From: Asterias amurensis
Lineage: Eukaryota; Echinodermata; Asteroidea; Forcipulatida; Asteriidae
DNA: 64,000 nt
NCBI RefSeq assembly: GCF_032118995.1
Contig: NC_092648.1
Location: 20,860,450 to 20,924,449, forward strand
Reading direction: 5' to 3'
In this document: one piece after another, positions 44,247 to 57,240 of the stretch
How positions within the stretch are numbered: position 1 is the stretch's first letter
Layout of the letters: each line of letters starts with the position of its first letter
Position numbers and translations under genes: made by a program
Notes under the pieces: model-generated
What the model was told of the DNA's origin: nothing
What the model saw: the letters and a program-made list of their open reading frames with translations, nothing else
Database searches by the model: none

Positions 44247-47200
44247 AGTTTAAAGAACTTTGAAGAGTCATCAAGAGCGGGACTGTGTGGTGTCGGCCCA
44301 ACAGGCCCAATGCAACCAACCATGCCGGTGGTTACCCAACCACATTGTATGCCTCTTCAACAGGTAAATATCAATATTATTTCTTGCAATAGAATTCCGT
44401 GCCGCCAGACAGTGTTTTGCCCAATGTGCTTATCTTTTCCATATTATCTTGCCATGAAAGTTCCCTTCTTTTTTAGCATATTTTTTATTATTCCAATTTG
44501 TGCATAGACTTTCTGAATTCTGAACGGCACATAACCTAGATCTCTATGAGTGATGTTTGTATTTACATCAACTTTTCATCAGAGAATTATTATTATTGTT
44601 GTCATTTTTAGGGCTTTCTGAATCGGGTATTTTAAGCTCGTATGTAGTCTCGTGTTGGAAACGTTTGCCCTTCACATAATCGACTGTACTGTGCTATTTG
44701 TATTGAGTGCTATTGATTGGTGGAATAAAATCCGTTCATGTGCAGGATATTTTATAATGGTATGGATGTTGCTGGAGTATTTTGGTGAATACTTTGGCTC
44801 GTCCTTTTTTAACAAGAGCATCGGCCTCCTTTCCGTGCCTTTAAAATCTGATTTTGCCAAAACAACGTTGTTGTTTGTTATTGACCTTTATCACGCGGCT
44901 GTTACCATCATGGCACCACTTTATTATTTCGTCCAGCCTCAGTTTGGTACAATGAGTTGGAATGGAGTAAAATCAAGATGACCACGCCGCGATAAAGGTC
45001 CATACCCCATGATTGGTAGTGGTGCGACCGGGCGGGCGATCTGATGTCCCATTTCAGTTGTTGAGTAATCATTGCACGATACGTTATTCACGATTCTTGT
45101 CTCACCGTCGCCATAGGCTACGACCAATGGGAGACTTTTGGGACGCTTGGTGGCAGCAGACTAACCAGGTAAAGTCGATTGTTCTTGGTAATGTGCGCAT
45201 GCTCAGAACTACGTAAACAATGAACATTTACCTGGTAAGTCTGCTGCCACCTAGCGTTCCAAAGTCTCCCATTGACAGGACGACCAAACATTGGCAAAAC
45301 AATACTTCGACAAAATTTGACCGCGGACTTTCGATGTTTTATTTCTCTGACTTGAGTTACCTCGTTGAGATGGTTCACTTTTCAGGTACCGTTTGCGAGA
45401 TCACTGCAAGATCAACTTGCTGCGTTCAATTTTAGTCCGACATCTTGGTCCGTTCTTCAAAACCTGCAACTTCGATATGGTAGCGAGAGTCGAGCAGTCA
45501 GTTCAGTCCAAGACGGACTGAGAAATGTCATAGCAACTGCTGGTAACGCTCGCCCGGAAGGTCTTGAGAGTTCTGAAGACAAATACAGCAAACTTATTGT
45601 AGGTTAGCTACTATTCTTTGGACTATTACTATTTTATGCATCGATAATAGGTACTTTTGTTACGACACAAAACGCAAAAGCCCACATATTTACATTAAAC
45701 TTACACGGTTTGAAGGTAATGATGGTAGAAAGCTCCCCTCAAATTATTACTTGCTGAGATGGGTTGTAGTTTATAAGAAATTAGTAAAACGATTTGTTTT
45801 AGTCTGAGTGATACGAAAATTGATTTAGCATGTGCAACGGATTTACGCGACTCTCCTGAAAACATTGCTCAGTGGTTTTCACTTTATCCTCAACAACTTG
45901 ACGACTATATAAAGCTGAAACTCCCACACAGGTAAATTATATTACATACATCTTCATTCACGGTGAGGGACTCGTGTCATGGGCAAAAATTCCTGGTCGG
46001 GTCCTGTCCGTTGTACCTTTGACCTCGCAACCATTTCACATTGAGATTCGCAGTCATAAACCTCTGCTCAGATGAATAAGGTTTGTTTACAAATAACTTA
46101 CAACTGCTTTCGGAGCTCATGTAAATAGAGTTTATTGATCTGAGAATTTGTTTGGCAAAAAAAAATTCGTATTGATTCATATTGATTTTATAAACCTTTG
46201 ACGTGTTTTTTATTCAAAGGCATTTCGATCAATACGTATTGCCATTAAAGACCTATGAGCAGAACAAGTACAAAATTAACAAGCTACTCGCAGACGATCG
46301 AAAGTGCAATTTGACAAACCTTGGACCAATCATGTCACATGGAAATCTTACGTCACTGCAATTTATCCAATGAAATCATTGCCTTTAGTGACATCATTTG
46401 TACATGTAAGACCAAGTTCCTGTCTTTATCATTGGTACACCGAATCTGGTAAATTGAATTAACTGATTCTATATGTTGTTCTTTTTCATGCAGGGGTTCT
46501 GCTTACAGGAGAGAGGCTCACGGGAAATAACTTTTTGGATTTCAGTAAAGTGGAGTTTCAACACATACTGGATTCGCAACAGGGAGTGACTGCGCAGCCA
46601 AAACCTGCTATGAATGCGGGTCGGATTTACCTGACAAATCAGCGACTGCTTCTTCTCTCTACGGGAGACGCGACAGGTGGGCGTGACTGACTGTTTTTCT
46701 TTAGCTTTATTAAAGGCATGGACACCTTTGGTAATTGTCAAAGACTGGTATTCTCACTTGGTCTACAAAACAACAAATCTGTGAAAATTGTGACTCGTTG
46801 GTTATCGAAGTTGAAGGGGGAATATTAAAAGTAAAAACACACTTGATGCACATAATGTGCGCGTTTAGATTAGATGCTTATATAGAGGGCTTCAGGGCTG
46901 AAGTCTTTGAGTGAGAAATTATCACAATTTCTCACAATTTTTTGTTATAGTATAAACCGCTCTCCATTGCTTGTTACATTTTGAGTAGTGCCTTGGAACC
47001 TTCAGTGCCTACGCAGATAATTATTTGTAGATTAACATAATAATACAAATATATTACAATAATATTTGCTATTAAATTTTGTTTTTGCACAACCAGCGTT
47101 TCCCGTATCTTCCCTTTTAAGTGACAAACTACTGTTGTGGTAAATTATTTCTATCAGGCATGCAGTTGAGCGAGTATTCACAGCCATTGGGAAAGCGCAA

Positions 47201-47976
47201 ATGCGTGACCTTGTCCATTACCGGCTGCAAAACCAGTACTTGCCGCTACGAGAGCATCCAACTAGCAGACATTCGCGGTGTCGACATGAGCTCGGTGTTC
47301 AGCGGTACTTCGTCGACAAACGTCAAAGGCGTCATACCGTCACCGCCTTGCTTCCTGTGTTGCTGCCCAGTAAGCATAAAGACCAGTATTCTCACTTGGT
47401 GTATCTCAACATACTATGCGTAAAATAACAAACCTGTGAAAATTTCGACTTGATTGGTCGTCGAAGTTGCGAGATAATAATGGAAAAAAAAACACAAGTT
47501 GTCGCGCAAGTTGTGTGCTTTCAGATGCCTTGAAACCATTTCAAATTCCTTTTATTTTCCTTTTAAAATAATGTCAAATATTTTAGTGAGAAATTACTTC
47601 TTTTTCAAAAACATATTATATATAGAGGGAGCCGTTTCTCAAAATGCTTTTATTATCAAAAGCTCTCCATTGCTCGTTACCAAGTACGTTTTTATGCTAA
47701 CAATTTAGTATTTTGGGTGATTACCAATAGATCATGTCCCTTTTTGACTTTGCTTTGTAAATCCAGGAGGAGGCTGAATGGGAATTGTCGCCTCACATCT
47801 CATCATCAACCAACTTGGTCGGAGTGATCAATCTGGGTACACTCCTTCCTCCATGGCAGACCAAATGTAATGTTGTCATCTTCATGCCGCCGAATAACGA
47901 AACGGCTGCAGGGGTGGAGTTCATCCGGGCACTTCAGTATGCTGCTCCTGCTCTTCAACCCAGTCCAGGAAACTGA
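44247..47976 (+). CDS. Uncharacterised protein with a GRAM/WBP2-like C-terminal domain (5' end not found)
   Basis: Supported exons: 44247-44363, 45386-45598, 45803-45931, 46220 to about 46300, 46494-46676, 47158-47369 and 47767-47976 (stop TGA). The first encodes GLCGVGPTGPMQPTMPVV; the second SLQDQLAAFNFSPTSWSVLQ; the third DLRDSPENIAQWFSLYPQQL. The last three encode VLLTGERLTGNNFLDFSKVE, AGRIYLTNQRLLLLSTGD, a cysteine cluster PCFLCCCP, then NVVIFMPPNNETAAGVEFIR. The GRIYLTNQRLLLLS strand pair and the closing hydrophobic helix resemble the GRAM (PH-like) fold of WBP2. The CCC cluster could be a palmitoylation site. No family name is certain. Phases clash entering 45803 and leaving the 46220 exon, so a small exon, unusual splice site or damage is likely. 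The N-terminal exon is missing. A tandem copy starts at 63660. Confidence 0.7.
44882..45002. repeat. 121 bp MITE (gacctttatcacgcggc ends)
   Basis: Inverted ends tgacctttatcacgcggc and gccgcgataaaggtcca in an intron of the GRAM-like gene. Confidence 0.72.
45124..45274. mobile_element. 151 bp palindromic MITE
   Basis: Arms of about 48 bp: caatgggagacttttgggac...aggtaaa and its inverse tttacctggtaagtctgctg...gtctcccattg. In an intron of the GRAM-like gene. Confidence 0.85.
46712..47000. repeat. Family-T MITE, degraded
   Basis: taaaggcatggacacctttg start, family core, right end lost. Intron of the GRAM-like gene. Confidence 0.7.
47370..47740. repeat. Family-T MITE, degraded
   Basis: Family core (agaccagtattctcacttgg ... 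gattaccaatag) filling the last intron of the GRAM-like gene; it abuts the 47369 donor. Confidence 0.7.
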
Positions 47977-48189
47977 TTAAAAAAGGAATGAGGTTTTGGG
48001 GTAGAATTTCTGCGTTTGGGCTCGTCGTTGGTTGTTGTTTTGTTCACCTTTCCTTTTGTTGAAGCAACCATCATGTGAATCTTGCCGCGTTGCAATATGA
48101 ATATCCTATTGGTTGGATTATTATTACTTTATTATTATTTATTTGGCAATTCACATAAAAATACAAAAATACAACTAATTTATACGGTT

Positions 48190-48232
48190 AGGTTCAGTTC
48201 AGTTCAGTTCAGGTCAGGTCAGATCAGACTAT
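48190..48232. repeat. (GTTCA)n microsatellite
   Basis: Four perfect or near-perfect GTTCA units drifting to GGTCA; a second short run at 48660-48678. Confidence 0.75.
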
Positions 48233-48389
48233 AGGAATTAAATGATTTATCCGCGGGTTTCATGTGGAGATTTTTCGAGAACGAAAGGATTGGATTCAAT
48301 GTCCATTTACAGGGTCTATACTTTTTTACGGTATGATATCATAACTGGTTAATATATTTTTTCCATGCTAAAACGGAAACGAAAATGAT

Positions 48390-48560
48390 TATTTATTATC
48401 GTGACATTGGTTTACTCATTTTCTCAAAAACTACAGCACCTCAGTAAGTAATATTTCAAGGGAAGCTTTCTGCTATCATTATCTTCAAACCGTGTACGTC
48501 TAATGTAAATCTGTGGGCATTTTGAAAAGTACCAGAATCCTTTTAACTAAAAAGGAGTTG
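48390..48560. repeat. Repeat family with 'tttctcaaaaactaca' core
   Basis: Third copy of the family at 15600 and 34650. Confidence 0.6.
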
Positions 48561-49197
48561 GTCCATGTTCTAGTGGGCATTGTCATTTGTCATATTGTTT
48601 GTTACATCATATTAATAACGGCTGTTTGAGCGTGGAGGTATGGTTTGAGTAATGCTTCAACAGTTCAGTTCAGTTCAGTACTAGAAAATGATTATCCATG
48701 CATCCGACGAAATCATTTCGCATTATGCTTTCCACCGTTACAATCACTGTTACAAGTATGTTTAGAATAAAAAATTTACAATGAATATTCATTATACGAA
48801 AGACCAGCGGCGGCCTACTCCAAACTGTCAAGATTATTTTAAGTACATAACACATTTCCTGCTGCCACTTATCCAGAGCTTCTTTTTAAACAGGTACTTG
48901 AGCAATGTTTTTTTAAAAACGAGAATGCTATTTAAATTTGTTTATAATCTTTTTATTGACCGTTTGATAGTTCGTTACGCACTTCTGAAAATGGGCACCA
49001 ACCACATGCTAACAGAGCGCCGGTACGTTAATCCGAAGGCCACTGGTTCAGGTCCCGCGCTAGTTAGTAAAGTATCAAATCAAAGTCTTTTTTAAATTTA
49101 CCCAGTAAATTTCACTGTGGTTTATTGCTTCGTTAAAGGAATGAATAGAATGGTAGCTTTGAATTTAACTTCATATTTTAAGGGGCAAATCATTCTG

Positions 49198-49588
49198 TTA
49201 AATGAACACGTTGCCTTGGATTGGTCGAGTTGGTCTTTGAAAAGCGTTTGTAATCGTTTTTAATAAAATGCACATGCACAATGGGTAGAAAGATGTTGTA
49301 AAAGTAGAATACAATGATCCACACACATTTGCCTCGAAATTGCGTGGTTTTCTTTTACGAACTAACACGGTCGGCCATTTATGTGAATCAAAAAATTGAC
49401 CCCGGGCATAAATGGCGTTGGTCGACGAGGTAAAAGGAAAACCACGCAAATTCGAGTGATACTTGTGTGGATCATTATATTCTACTTTTACAACAGCTTT
49501 CTAATCATATGCATTTTATTAAAACAGTCACAAACGCTTTTCAAAGACCAACTCGACCGATCCAAGGCAACGTGTTACTTTAATGTTT
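49198..49588. mobile_element. Foldback element (aacacgttgccttgga ends)
   Basis: Inverted arms 49198-49395 and 49405-49588: gaacacgttgccttggattg ... and ... gatccaaggcaacgtgttac, each with the cgaaattgcgtggttttc block. One-arm relatives lie inside each arm of the large inverted repeat (54560-54745, 58600-58800). Confidence 0.82.
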
Positions 49589-51134
49589 GTTCTATAACGG
49601 ATACAGTCGAAACAATACTCTCTGATCACTGTATCCTTCCAACTGGTACCATAGTCTTGGTTCCTCGCGTTCGGTGTGTGCTTCAAAGGACAAATTCAAA
49701 CTGCAGAAGACGGTTAACACTGTGATCCAGATGCAGTGTAAGTATTGAGACTGTAACGTCTTGGACCAAGACTATACGGACACCAACGTGCACAACCAAG
49801 ACCAGTGCCGCCTCACAAAGCTGTTAAGCAGATAAAAATGCTTAAAAGATTCGTTTGTCAAACACAACTTTGCAGGGAACCATCCATAGGTAATGTGCAT
49901 TACCTGTAATTTTATACTGGTAACCCAATTCTGCTCAGCATGATTTGTCTCTACTTATATAAATTGGGTATTATGATAAATAACAGCTTTATAAAACAGG
50001 ACCCCGAGGTTAATAAACTTTGTCTCTAGTGCATGTTGAAAACGTTTATAAGCTAACTGCAACAGTACTGATAATAAAACTTGTATACAGAACACCTGTT
50101 TTAATGTGTGACGTCATTGTGGGGGATTGAGCCAAGTTCAAGTGTGCACAATGATGATTAATATAACTAAATGTTGACCATTATTGCACTCGAACCCAGG
50201 CTGGTCGACCATTGGTCGACTACTGTGGTCAGTCAATCCGCAACAAACAATCATTTCCTTTTATCTGCAAAATATTTATGGTTTTTCGTGCGTGACCTCG
50301 TTATGAATAATTAATTAGTCAGAAGGGCTTCTGGAATTCAGTCTTTTCGGCCTTTTCTGAAAAGTATTGACAAAAATTATGTACCACTAAATTGGAATGA
50401 AGAGCATATCTGTCGTTTTTATGAAAAAAAATCGGTGCAACTACAAATTTAAAAAGATAAATTTGAACGTAAAAAATGGCTTCAAAAAGAAAGAAAACAA
50501 GCCACAAAACACGGCAGATTTTCCCGTTATCAATGTCGGCAACAGTCCCCAAATAGTATACATGGATGTTATTTAATAATCTACCTGGGAATGTTAAAAG
50601 CGAGACCGGATCGTAGCTAGTCCAGCCAGGATACAGCGATTTCCACCGGTCGTCCAAAACTCCAGTTATGAAAAAAAACACAATTAGAAAGCATGGTTTT
50701 CCTTCACGGTGATTGGCTGACGATGACATCATCGATCGATAGGAGAGCCTGCTGTTTTTCGTGGGTACGGTGCCCCGACCGCCAAGCCAGCGTTAGTCAA
50801 ACAACAAAAGAGCCTGTTTAGTATGAGCGGCCCCCAGATTAACAAAAAATAAATCAAGTACAATTTGATGTGAAAAAAAATGATAAAAAGATCAAGCTTT
50901 TACAACCATAAAAGCAACTTTCAAAGGTGTAGGCTTCTTCATAAAACAGTCAACAAGATTTTAATTTCTTTAGTTTCAAGGAGTTCACTTCAAATTTACT
51001 TTGGAAAACTTGTGGTAACACATTGAGCTTCCAGTTAGACTTGGTTCCAAGTCCTTGATCGTGGCTTCTAGTCGTCCTGAGGATAGCCGCTACAAACAGC
51101 GCCCTCTTGTAATCAACCTCCGTCATTTAGCGAG

Positions 51135-51372
51135 TTATGGTGCGTTCGTTTAGCTTCCCTGGGTCGACCCCGGTCTGCCCCGGTACGTTCGATTAGCTCT
51201 GACCGGGTCAGCCCCAAGTGCGCTGCTTGTGGAGTTGGTCACTTGGGGTGACCCGAGGTGCATGGCGTCACCACGAGAGGGCGAGTGTGATCGTTCGATT
51301 AGCTCTTGTCAGGGGCTCACCCGAGTGAGCACCGCGGGGTCGACACAGGGAAGCTAATCGAACGCACCCTTA
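51135..51372. mobile_element. GGTGCGTTCGTTTAGC-family foldback element
   Basis: Left end ggtgcgttcgtttagcttcc, right end ggaagctaatcgaacgcacc. Internal cggtacgttcgattagctct and gttcgattagctcttgtc suggest a second copy nested within the first. Confidence 0.8.
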
Positions 51373-52084
51373 TAGTGCGCGTGATAGACTGGGCCCCTGT
51401 CTTCATCCGCAAGGATGAAGACAGGTCCCTGCCGCTAGATCCAGTGATTCCATTGGATACAATCATATCATAACGTGCAGTGACATACGATGCCCAAACA
51501 GTCACCGTTGTCACCGTCTTTGACTGCGTGTCTCTATGTGAAAATGAGGGTAGGTCTGCAGGTCTCTGGCGTTATTCACGAGCCTCCAAGTGTGACGTCA
51601 GATGTTCAGGCTAGGTGCGTGATAGCTAATAATGTGGGGCGTTTTTCGTGGCTGAGATGCTGAAGAATAACCGCGATCTAAGACTTGAAATCAAGTCTTG
51701 CTTCCGGTGGGCACCTGTGAGCCATGTTTTTACCAGGGGCGCATGCATGTTTTATGCGCTTTACTCAGTTTCCTCCACTGTGTTCTATATTAGCTGCGAA
51801 GTGCCCGGTGTGTTGGCTCTTGATGATGAGGTCCGATCCGTGGCTCAGCCAGGGCCCAATTTAATAAAGCCTTAAAGGTCTTTTGCGTCATTTTGTTGTT
51901 TGGCCGCTCATTTACAGCTTGTTAAAAAAAAATCTTTTATGCAAGTTCGCCCAAAACAAGGCCACTCTAGGCAGAGGGCTATGTCACCATTGGTAATCGG
52001 TCTATTACGGTGGCAATGAAATGACTTTGCAAATCTTCTTATTATTATTAATCTTGTTACCATATTTCTGTTAATGAAACAAAG

Positions 52085-52375
52085 CATTGGTGTCAACCAG
52101 GGGAGGTACAGGGGGACATGTCTCCCCCCCCCCCATTTTTGGAGGGTGGGGGACACAATATCAAATGTCCCCCCCCCATCTTTTTGACCATCTTCATCAT
52201 GAAGCCCAAGTATTGCATTGTGTAAGACAACACCCTGTGTCCCGCCATGAGCATTTATCCTGGCGGCAAAGGATGACACAACACTTTGAATGGGGGATAC
52301 TATATCCTGGGCCCTTAAGCGGGCCCGGATCCCACGCCGTCAAGGCTTCTCACGCACTGCTCCATCATTGACAGA
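52085..52375. repeat. G/C-tract repeat with gggcccttaagcgggcccgg end
   Basis: ggggaggtacagggggacat followed by C runs, then the gggcccttaagcgggcccgg block. Related to 52975-53180 and 53605-53690, and to 61975-62150. Confidence 0.7.
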
Positions 52376-52759
52376 GTTGCACCTCCCCCTTGAAAGGGGG
52401 GGAGGATTGAAAGGATGGGGAGTATAGGATTGGTTGGTTCAATCCTATACTAAAAAATTAATGTACACAAAAACATGTGAACATTTTATTTCAATAGGTT
52501 ATCGCCAGAGCGGTTAAAGTCAACGCAGGATCTGATTAATTATTAATCCTTATAATAAGAAAACATAACCTTCTTTTGTGTGAACATAACAGCTTTTGAA
52601 CGATTATCCCCACAACGCACTTTTTTTTCAACTAAAATGTTCAAAGGTTGATTTTATTGTAGGTACATAAAGATTAAACCAAACAAACGGTTATACAAAA
52701 ACTAAACAACAAAACGAAAGATTTACTTCCCAGAAGAATTGTTATTGCGAATAACTTTG

Positions 52760-53180
52760 GAAAAACCCACTGAACTTGGCATTGTGTACGAGTTATTAGT
52801 AGGAAGCTCGGGGAAAACCCCAATTATGGTGGCCATGGTTGCGATGCTCTTGAGATAACCTCAATTACGGTGGCAATGAAATGACTTTGCAAATCGCATA
52901 TTTAATGCACATAGTATTAATTCTTCTTATTATTATTCTTAATATCATATTTCTGTTATTGAAACAAAGCATGAGCGTCAATCAGGGGAGGGACAGGGGG
53001 ACATGTGTCCCCCCATCATTTGGAGGGTAGGGACACAATATTAAATGTCCCTCCCCCCCCCCATCTTTGACCACCTTCATCATGAAGCCCAAGTATTGCA
53101 CTGTGTAAGACCAAACCATGTGTCCCAAACCCTGAGACCCGTCATTGGCATCAATCCTGGGGTGGGGGGGGGGGGACAAT
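52760..53180. repeat. Second copy of the 42350 / 52085 repeat blocks
   Basis: gaagctcggggaaaacccca, ttgcaaatcgcatatttaat and gacagggggacatgtgtccc occur in the order seen at 42360-42500 plus 52085-52260. Confidence 0.7.
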
Positions 53181-53879
53181 GTTCCCCCAGTTGTTGTTAA
53201 CTCGTGTGTCTAATGAGGGCACGTGCGTGCGTGTCATCTCCATATTGTTTAGTGTCTGCAGCTTCTATGGCTAGTTCGAGCGATATTGGTCATGTTTTAC
53301 CCAAGTAACTCCACACCCAAGGCTGTTATTAACTCTGTTCTATTTGACACAATATAGTCAATTGAGACGTTTCTGAGATTGTTTTCTTTTTCCGCAACCC
53401 TTCCGTACAAACATTGCAAACAATGAACTACACATACTAAACTCATCTTTTTCATTTTGTTATAATGGAAGTTCAAGTAATTCCAAAAACCAAAAAGGCC
53501 GAAATTCCACTGCTCAAATTTTGAAGGCGTATTGTTTTGTTTCGTTTGCCATTGGGCTCTAAATGTCCTAAGATTGCATCACAGAGGATCTAAAATGCGA
53601 AAAACTCCCGGGCCCTTAGGCGGGCCCGGACCCATGCCGTAAAGGTTTCACACTCGCGTGCATGCTCACTCTTCGACAGATTTGCCCCTAAGACTTGTGT
53701 CATAGATCTTAGGTCATGTCTGCGAGGCCTTTACGGAGTTTTTAACGACCTTTTCGATTATGTATCGATTGTAAGAATCCATCACGTGGATCAAAAATAA
53801 TGATTTTTTGTAATAATAAAAATTATAACTCAAGAATGGATGACGTCATCATGACCTAACTAACACATTATTCCACTCC

Positions 53880-55019
53880 TAATTCAGGCATCCTCTTCAA
53901 TTTTATTTTATGTAACAAGCAAAATTATTAATTTACTGATTTTATTTAAAAAAGGTTAATGGCTGTTAGCAAACTGCGTCCAACTAACATTACATGGTGT
54001 ACATGTACTTGCAAAATAGTGTTACTGGCCTCACGTTTTGACCCTACTAAATAGCTACGTGAGAAGAATGAAACAATAAATCATGAATTCAGTTCAAAAG
54101 GATAAAAGTTTGTTTTCGTCATATTATTCATCAAACTATAAGCCTTTACATAATTAAAATCTTCACAACAAAATGTATGTATGGAAGGTACCAGACAGCA
54201 CGTCACGGAGCCGAGTTGAAAAGTGACAATACCAAAGTGCAACCATCAGCCGTGAAGTTACATTATATAAGCTGGTTATTGTCAAAAGGATAAAAAGGTT
54301 GTTGTCGGGACAACCAACCCCCTTATATTCAACGAATCATGTGAATCTATTCAAACAAACACAACCTTCTAAAGAATATCCATGCATAGATTTGTCAGGT
54401 GCATAACATTATGTCCCAGCCAGCACTGTGATTTATGTGTGTGTTTTACTAGTTTCCTCACTCCCCAACCAAAGTGACTACAATACGTCTCTATTGAATA
54501 ACAATGGTATATTTCGACATGGTTTCTATATTCAGCTTTTCCATAGATCCTGGTTTTTATGACTCCCAAAAATGGCCGACCGTGTTAGTTCGCAAAGTAA
54601 AAGGAAAACCACGCAATTTCGAGGCAAATTTGTGTGGATCATTTTACATCTTTCCAACCATTATGTATTTTATAACAAACGGTTACAAACGCTTTTTATA
54701 GACCAACTCGTCCGATCCAAGGCAACGTGTTCCTTTAACGCATATAATGTTATTTACACAAAATAAGAAAATACTGGAACCCAAAACCGGGCTAAGCATA
54801 TAATAATTATGTATCGTTTGGAACCTCCGTAACATCTCCTGCCCTAGTGGTGCCCGATCCAAGGCGTCAAACATGACTTAAAGCCATTGAACCCTTTCGG
54901 TTAACAGTATTGCCCAAGGCCCACACTTCGTGTATCACAACTTCTATAACAAACCTGTGAAAATTTAGGCTCAATCGGTCATCGGAGTCGGGAGAAAATA
55001 ACGGGAAAACCCACCCTCG
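53880..55019. repeat. Left arm of a 5.5 kb inverted repeat
   Basis: Pairs with 58318-59404 in inverse orientation at visibly high identity, with only small indels. A 63 bp segment around 54150-54215 is absent from the right arm. The outer junction is near aattcaggcatcctcttcaa. The inner junction falls within a TAAAGCCATTGG-type element that is cut at 55020. Confidence 0.88.
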
Positions 55020-55654
55020 CGAGAGGAAGAAGAAAAACCAAAACTAGATATAGTGTTTGTAAAAACAAACACTAGGTGTTCAGCTATTGTTGGGTCAGTG
55101 TTTGAATAAATGAAACGAGTATTGTAAGTATCCCGTCAAATTACAAAGAAATTTGTACGTAAAGCCCTTTCATATGATGTATAGATTGTCAAAATAGCGT
55201 TTGTGGTTGAGGAAATGTGAACTGATGAATAATGACGACTGGAGAAGAGACTAACTAACCGGAAGGGAAATGTTTGTTGAAAAGCCTTGAAAACAGACTA
55301 CGTACGTAGAGCCCTTTCATATCATGTACAGATTGTCAAAATAGCTTTTGTGGTTTAGGACATAGGAACTATGCATAATGACGACTGGAGAAGAGACTAA
55401 CCGGAAGGGAAGTGTTGTAAAAATCCCTCATGTAGATCAGAAGTTATGATTTTTTGAAATAATAAACTTTGAATTAGTGTATCTCGTCAACTGATGACGT
55501 CATCGTGACGTAACAACTTATTGTCTACCTGTGTGCAAAGTTTAAACTCAATGCAAGCTTCGCATCTATGCTTTTTCTTGCGGACAATCGACAGCGAGAA
55601 GAACAAGAAAACCCCCCCCCCAAAAAAAAAACAAAAAACGAACAAAATCAAAGA

Positions 55655-57240
55655 GTTGTTCGGGCTGTTGCCCGAACAGCTAAAAAAAACTAGATATAGT
55701 GTTTGTAGAAACAAACACTAGGTGTTCGGCTATTGTTGGGTCAGTGTTTGATTAAATGAAACAAGTATTGTTGATAGCTCGTCAAATTACAAAGAAATCA
55801 AACCAAACAGTTTTCTCGATGTGTAAAAATTTTATGGAAAAAGCATCAAAAAGTGTACATTTCAACCTAAAAGCCTTTAAACACTGCCTTTTCAAAGCAT
55901 TTTACAGGCTCTTCCAGTTTAAAAGGTCAAAAAGTCAAGAGAAGGTCACCAACATACCGATTTTTGTGGAATACGTGAGGCCCTTTCATATGATGTATAG
56001 ATTGTCAAAATAGCTTTTGTGTTTGAGGAAACGTGAACTGATGAATAATGACGACTGGAGAAGAGACTAACTAACCGGAAGGGAAATGTTTGTTCAAAAG
56101 CCTTTAAAACAGACTACGTACGTAGAGCCCTTTCATATCATGTACAGATTGTCAAAATAGCTTTTGTGGTTTAGGACATAGGAACTATGCATAATGACGA
56201 CTGGAGAAGAGACTAACTAACCGGAAGGGAAGTGTTTGTTGAAAACACCTTGAAAACAGACTACATACGTAAAGCCCTTTCATATGATGTATAGATTGTC
56301 AAAATAGCTTTTGTGGTTGAGGATATAGGAGCTTAAAGCATAATGACGACTGGAGAAAAGACTAACTAACCGGAAGGGAAATGTATGTTGAAAACGCCTT
56401 GAAAACAGACTAAAAACGAGGCTATTTATAGGAGAAAAAAAAATAAAAAAATAAATAGTACAAATTTTGGTCTCCACGTGGTCTCCCATCGAAATACTGA
56501 CTGGGCCCGATTCTGCTTAACCTCGTTGACCGGACGGGAACCGGTGTTATCAACGCAGTATGGTCGTAGATAAAACCAAGTAATTACTTTTGAAGAAAAT
56601 TGACATTGTGTTGAGAACGCCTCGAACGCAGACTAAAACGATCAACACGTGGTGCAGAGCGTGGTTATGCTCCTCAATGCACCGCATACTTACACGTGGT
56701 GACCGCAATGCACCGCATGCTTACACGTGGTGACAAAGTACATGTACATGTAATCGTAAAATCTTTACGCGCAATCAATGGGGAATTTTGTAGTTCTTTA
56801 TACATGAATTTTAGAATTTTCAACCTCTCTTTTGAGCCGGAAGACAATATCAAACAGGGGTCGTGTCTGCGAGGCGTTTACGGAGTTTTTAATGCTTATT
56901 CCGATGATGTATTGATTGTAAAAATCCCTTATGTAGATCAAAAGTTATGGTTTTTTGAAATAATAAACTTTGAATTCGTGTATCTCGTCAACTGATGACG
57001 TCATCGTGACGTAACAACTTTTGCATCATCTACTGGTTATTGTCTACCTGTGTGCAAAGTTTCAACTTAATGCAAGCTTCGCATCTATGCTTTTTCTTGC
57101 GGACAATCGACAGCGAGAGGAAGAAGAAAAACCCCCCAAAAAGAAAAAAACGAACATTAACAAAGAGTTGTTCAGGCTGTTACCCGAACACCTAAAAAAA
57201 AACGAACAAAATCAAAGAGTTGTTCGGGCTGGCCCGAACA
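55655..57240 (-). mobile_element. Composite 5S-headed repeat, copy 1
   Basis: Read on the minus strand, a 5S-rRNA-like head (56572-56471) is followed by an AT stretch and three tandem ~147 bp units (start points 56275, 56128 and 55981 on plus). A unique part ending in an actagatatagtgtttgt hairpin follows. The upper flank (56575-57240) carries a ttttgagccggaagacaa block and a gttcgggc hairpin pair. Copy 2 is at 60190-61672 in the same order. Confidence 0.75.
56471..56572 (-). pseudogene. 5S rRNA-like sequence
   Basis: Minus strand runs tctacgaccatactgcgttg ... aacgaggttaagcagaatcg ... cgatgggagacc. This matches 5S rRNA from its 5' end through box A (gttaagcagaatcg) to box C (gatgggagacc). 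The last ~18 nt of 5S are replaced by AT-rich sequence, so it is a SINE3-type promoter or pseudogene, not a working 5S gene. Confidence 0.85.

Larger units (their letters stand above)
47977..53879. other. Repeat-rich region downstream of the GRAM-like gene
   Basis: No gene recognised. The largest open frame (50732-50319, minus, 137 codons) has a hydrophobic FFLFEAIFYVQIYLFKF stretch but no family match and AT-rich composition; I do not call it a gene. Notable repeats are listed separately. Confidence 0.5.

Noticed and set aside
45365..45607. Independent small gene starting at the internal Met near 45365
   Set aside because: A ttttcag acceptor precedes the conserved part and a GTAGGT donor follows; better explained as an exon of the GRAM-like gene.
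50319..50732. 137-codon minus-strand open frame with hydrophobic segment
   Set aside because: AT-rich, no recognisable domain, no splice or family support, repeat-like surroundings.
56471..56572. Functional 5S rRNA gene
   Set aside because: The 3' end of 5S is absent and no terminator T-run follows at the correct place; the unit is embedded in a repeat.
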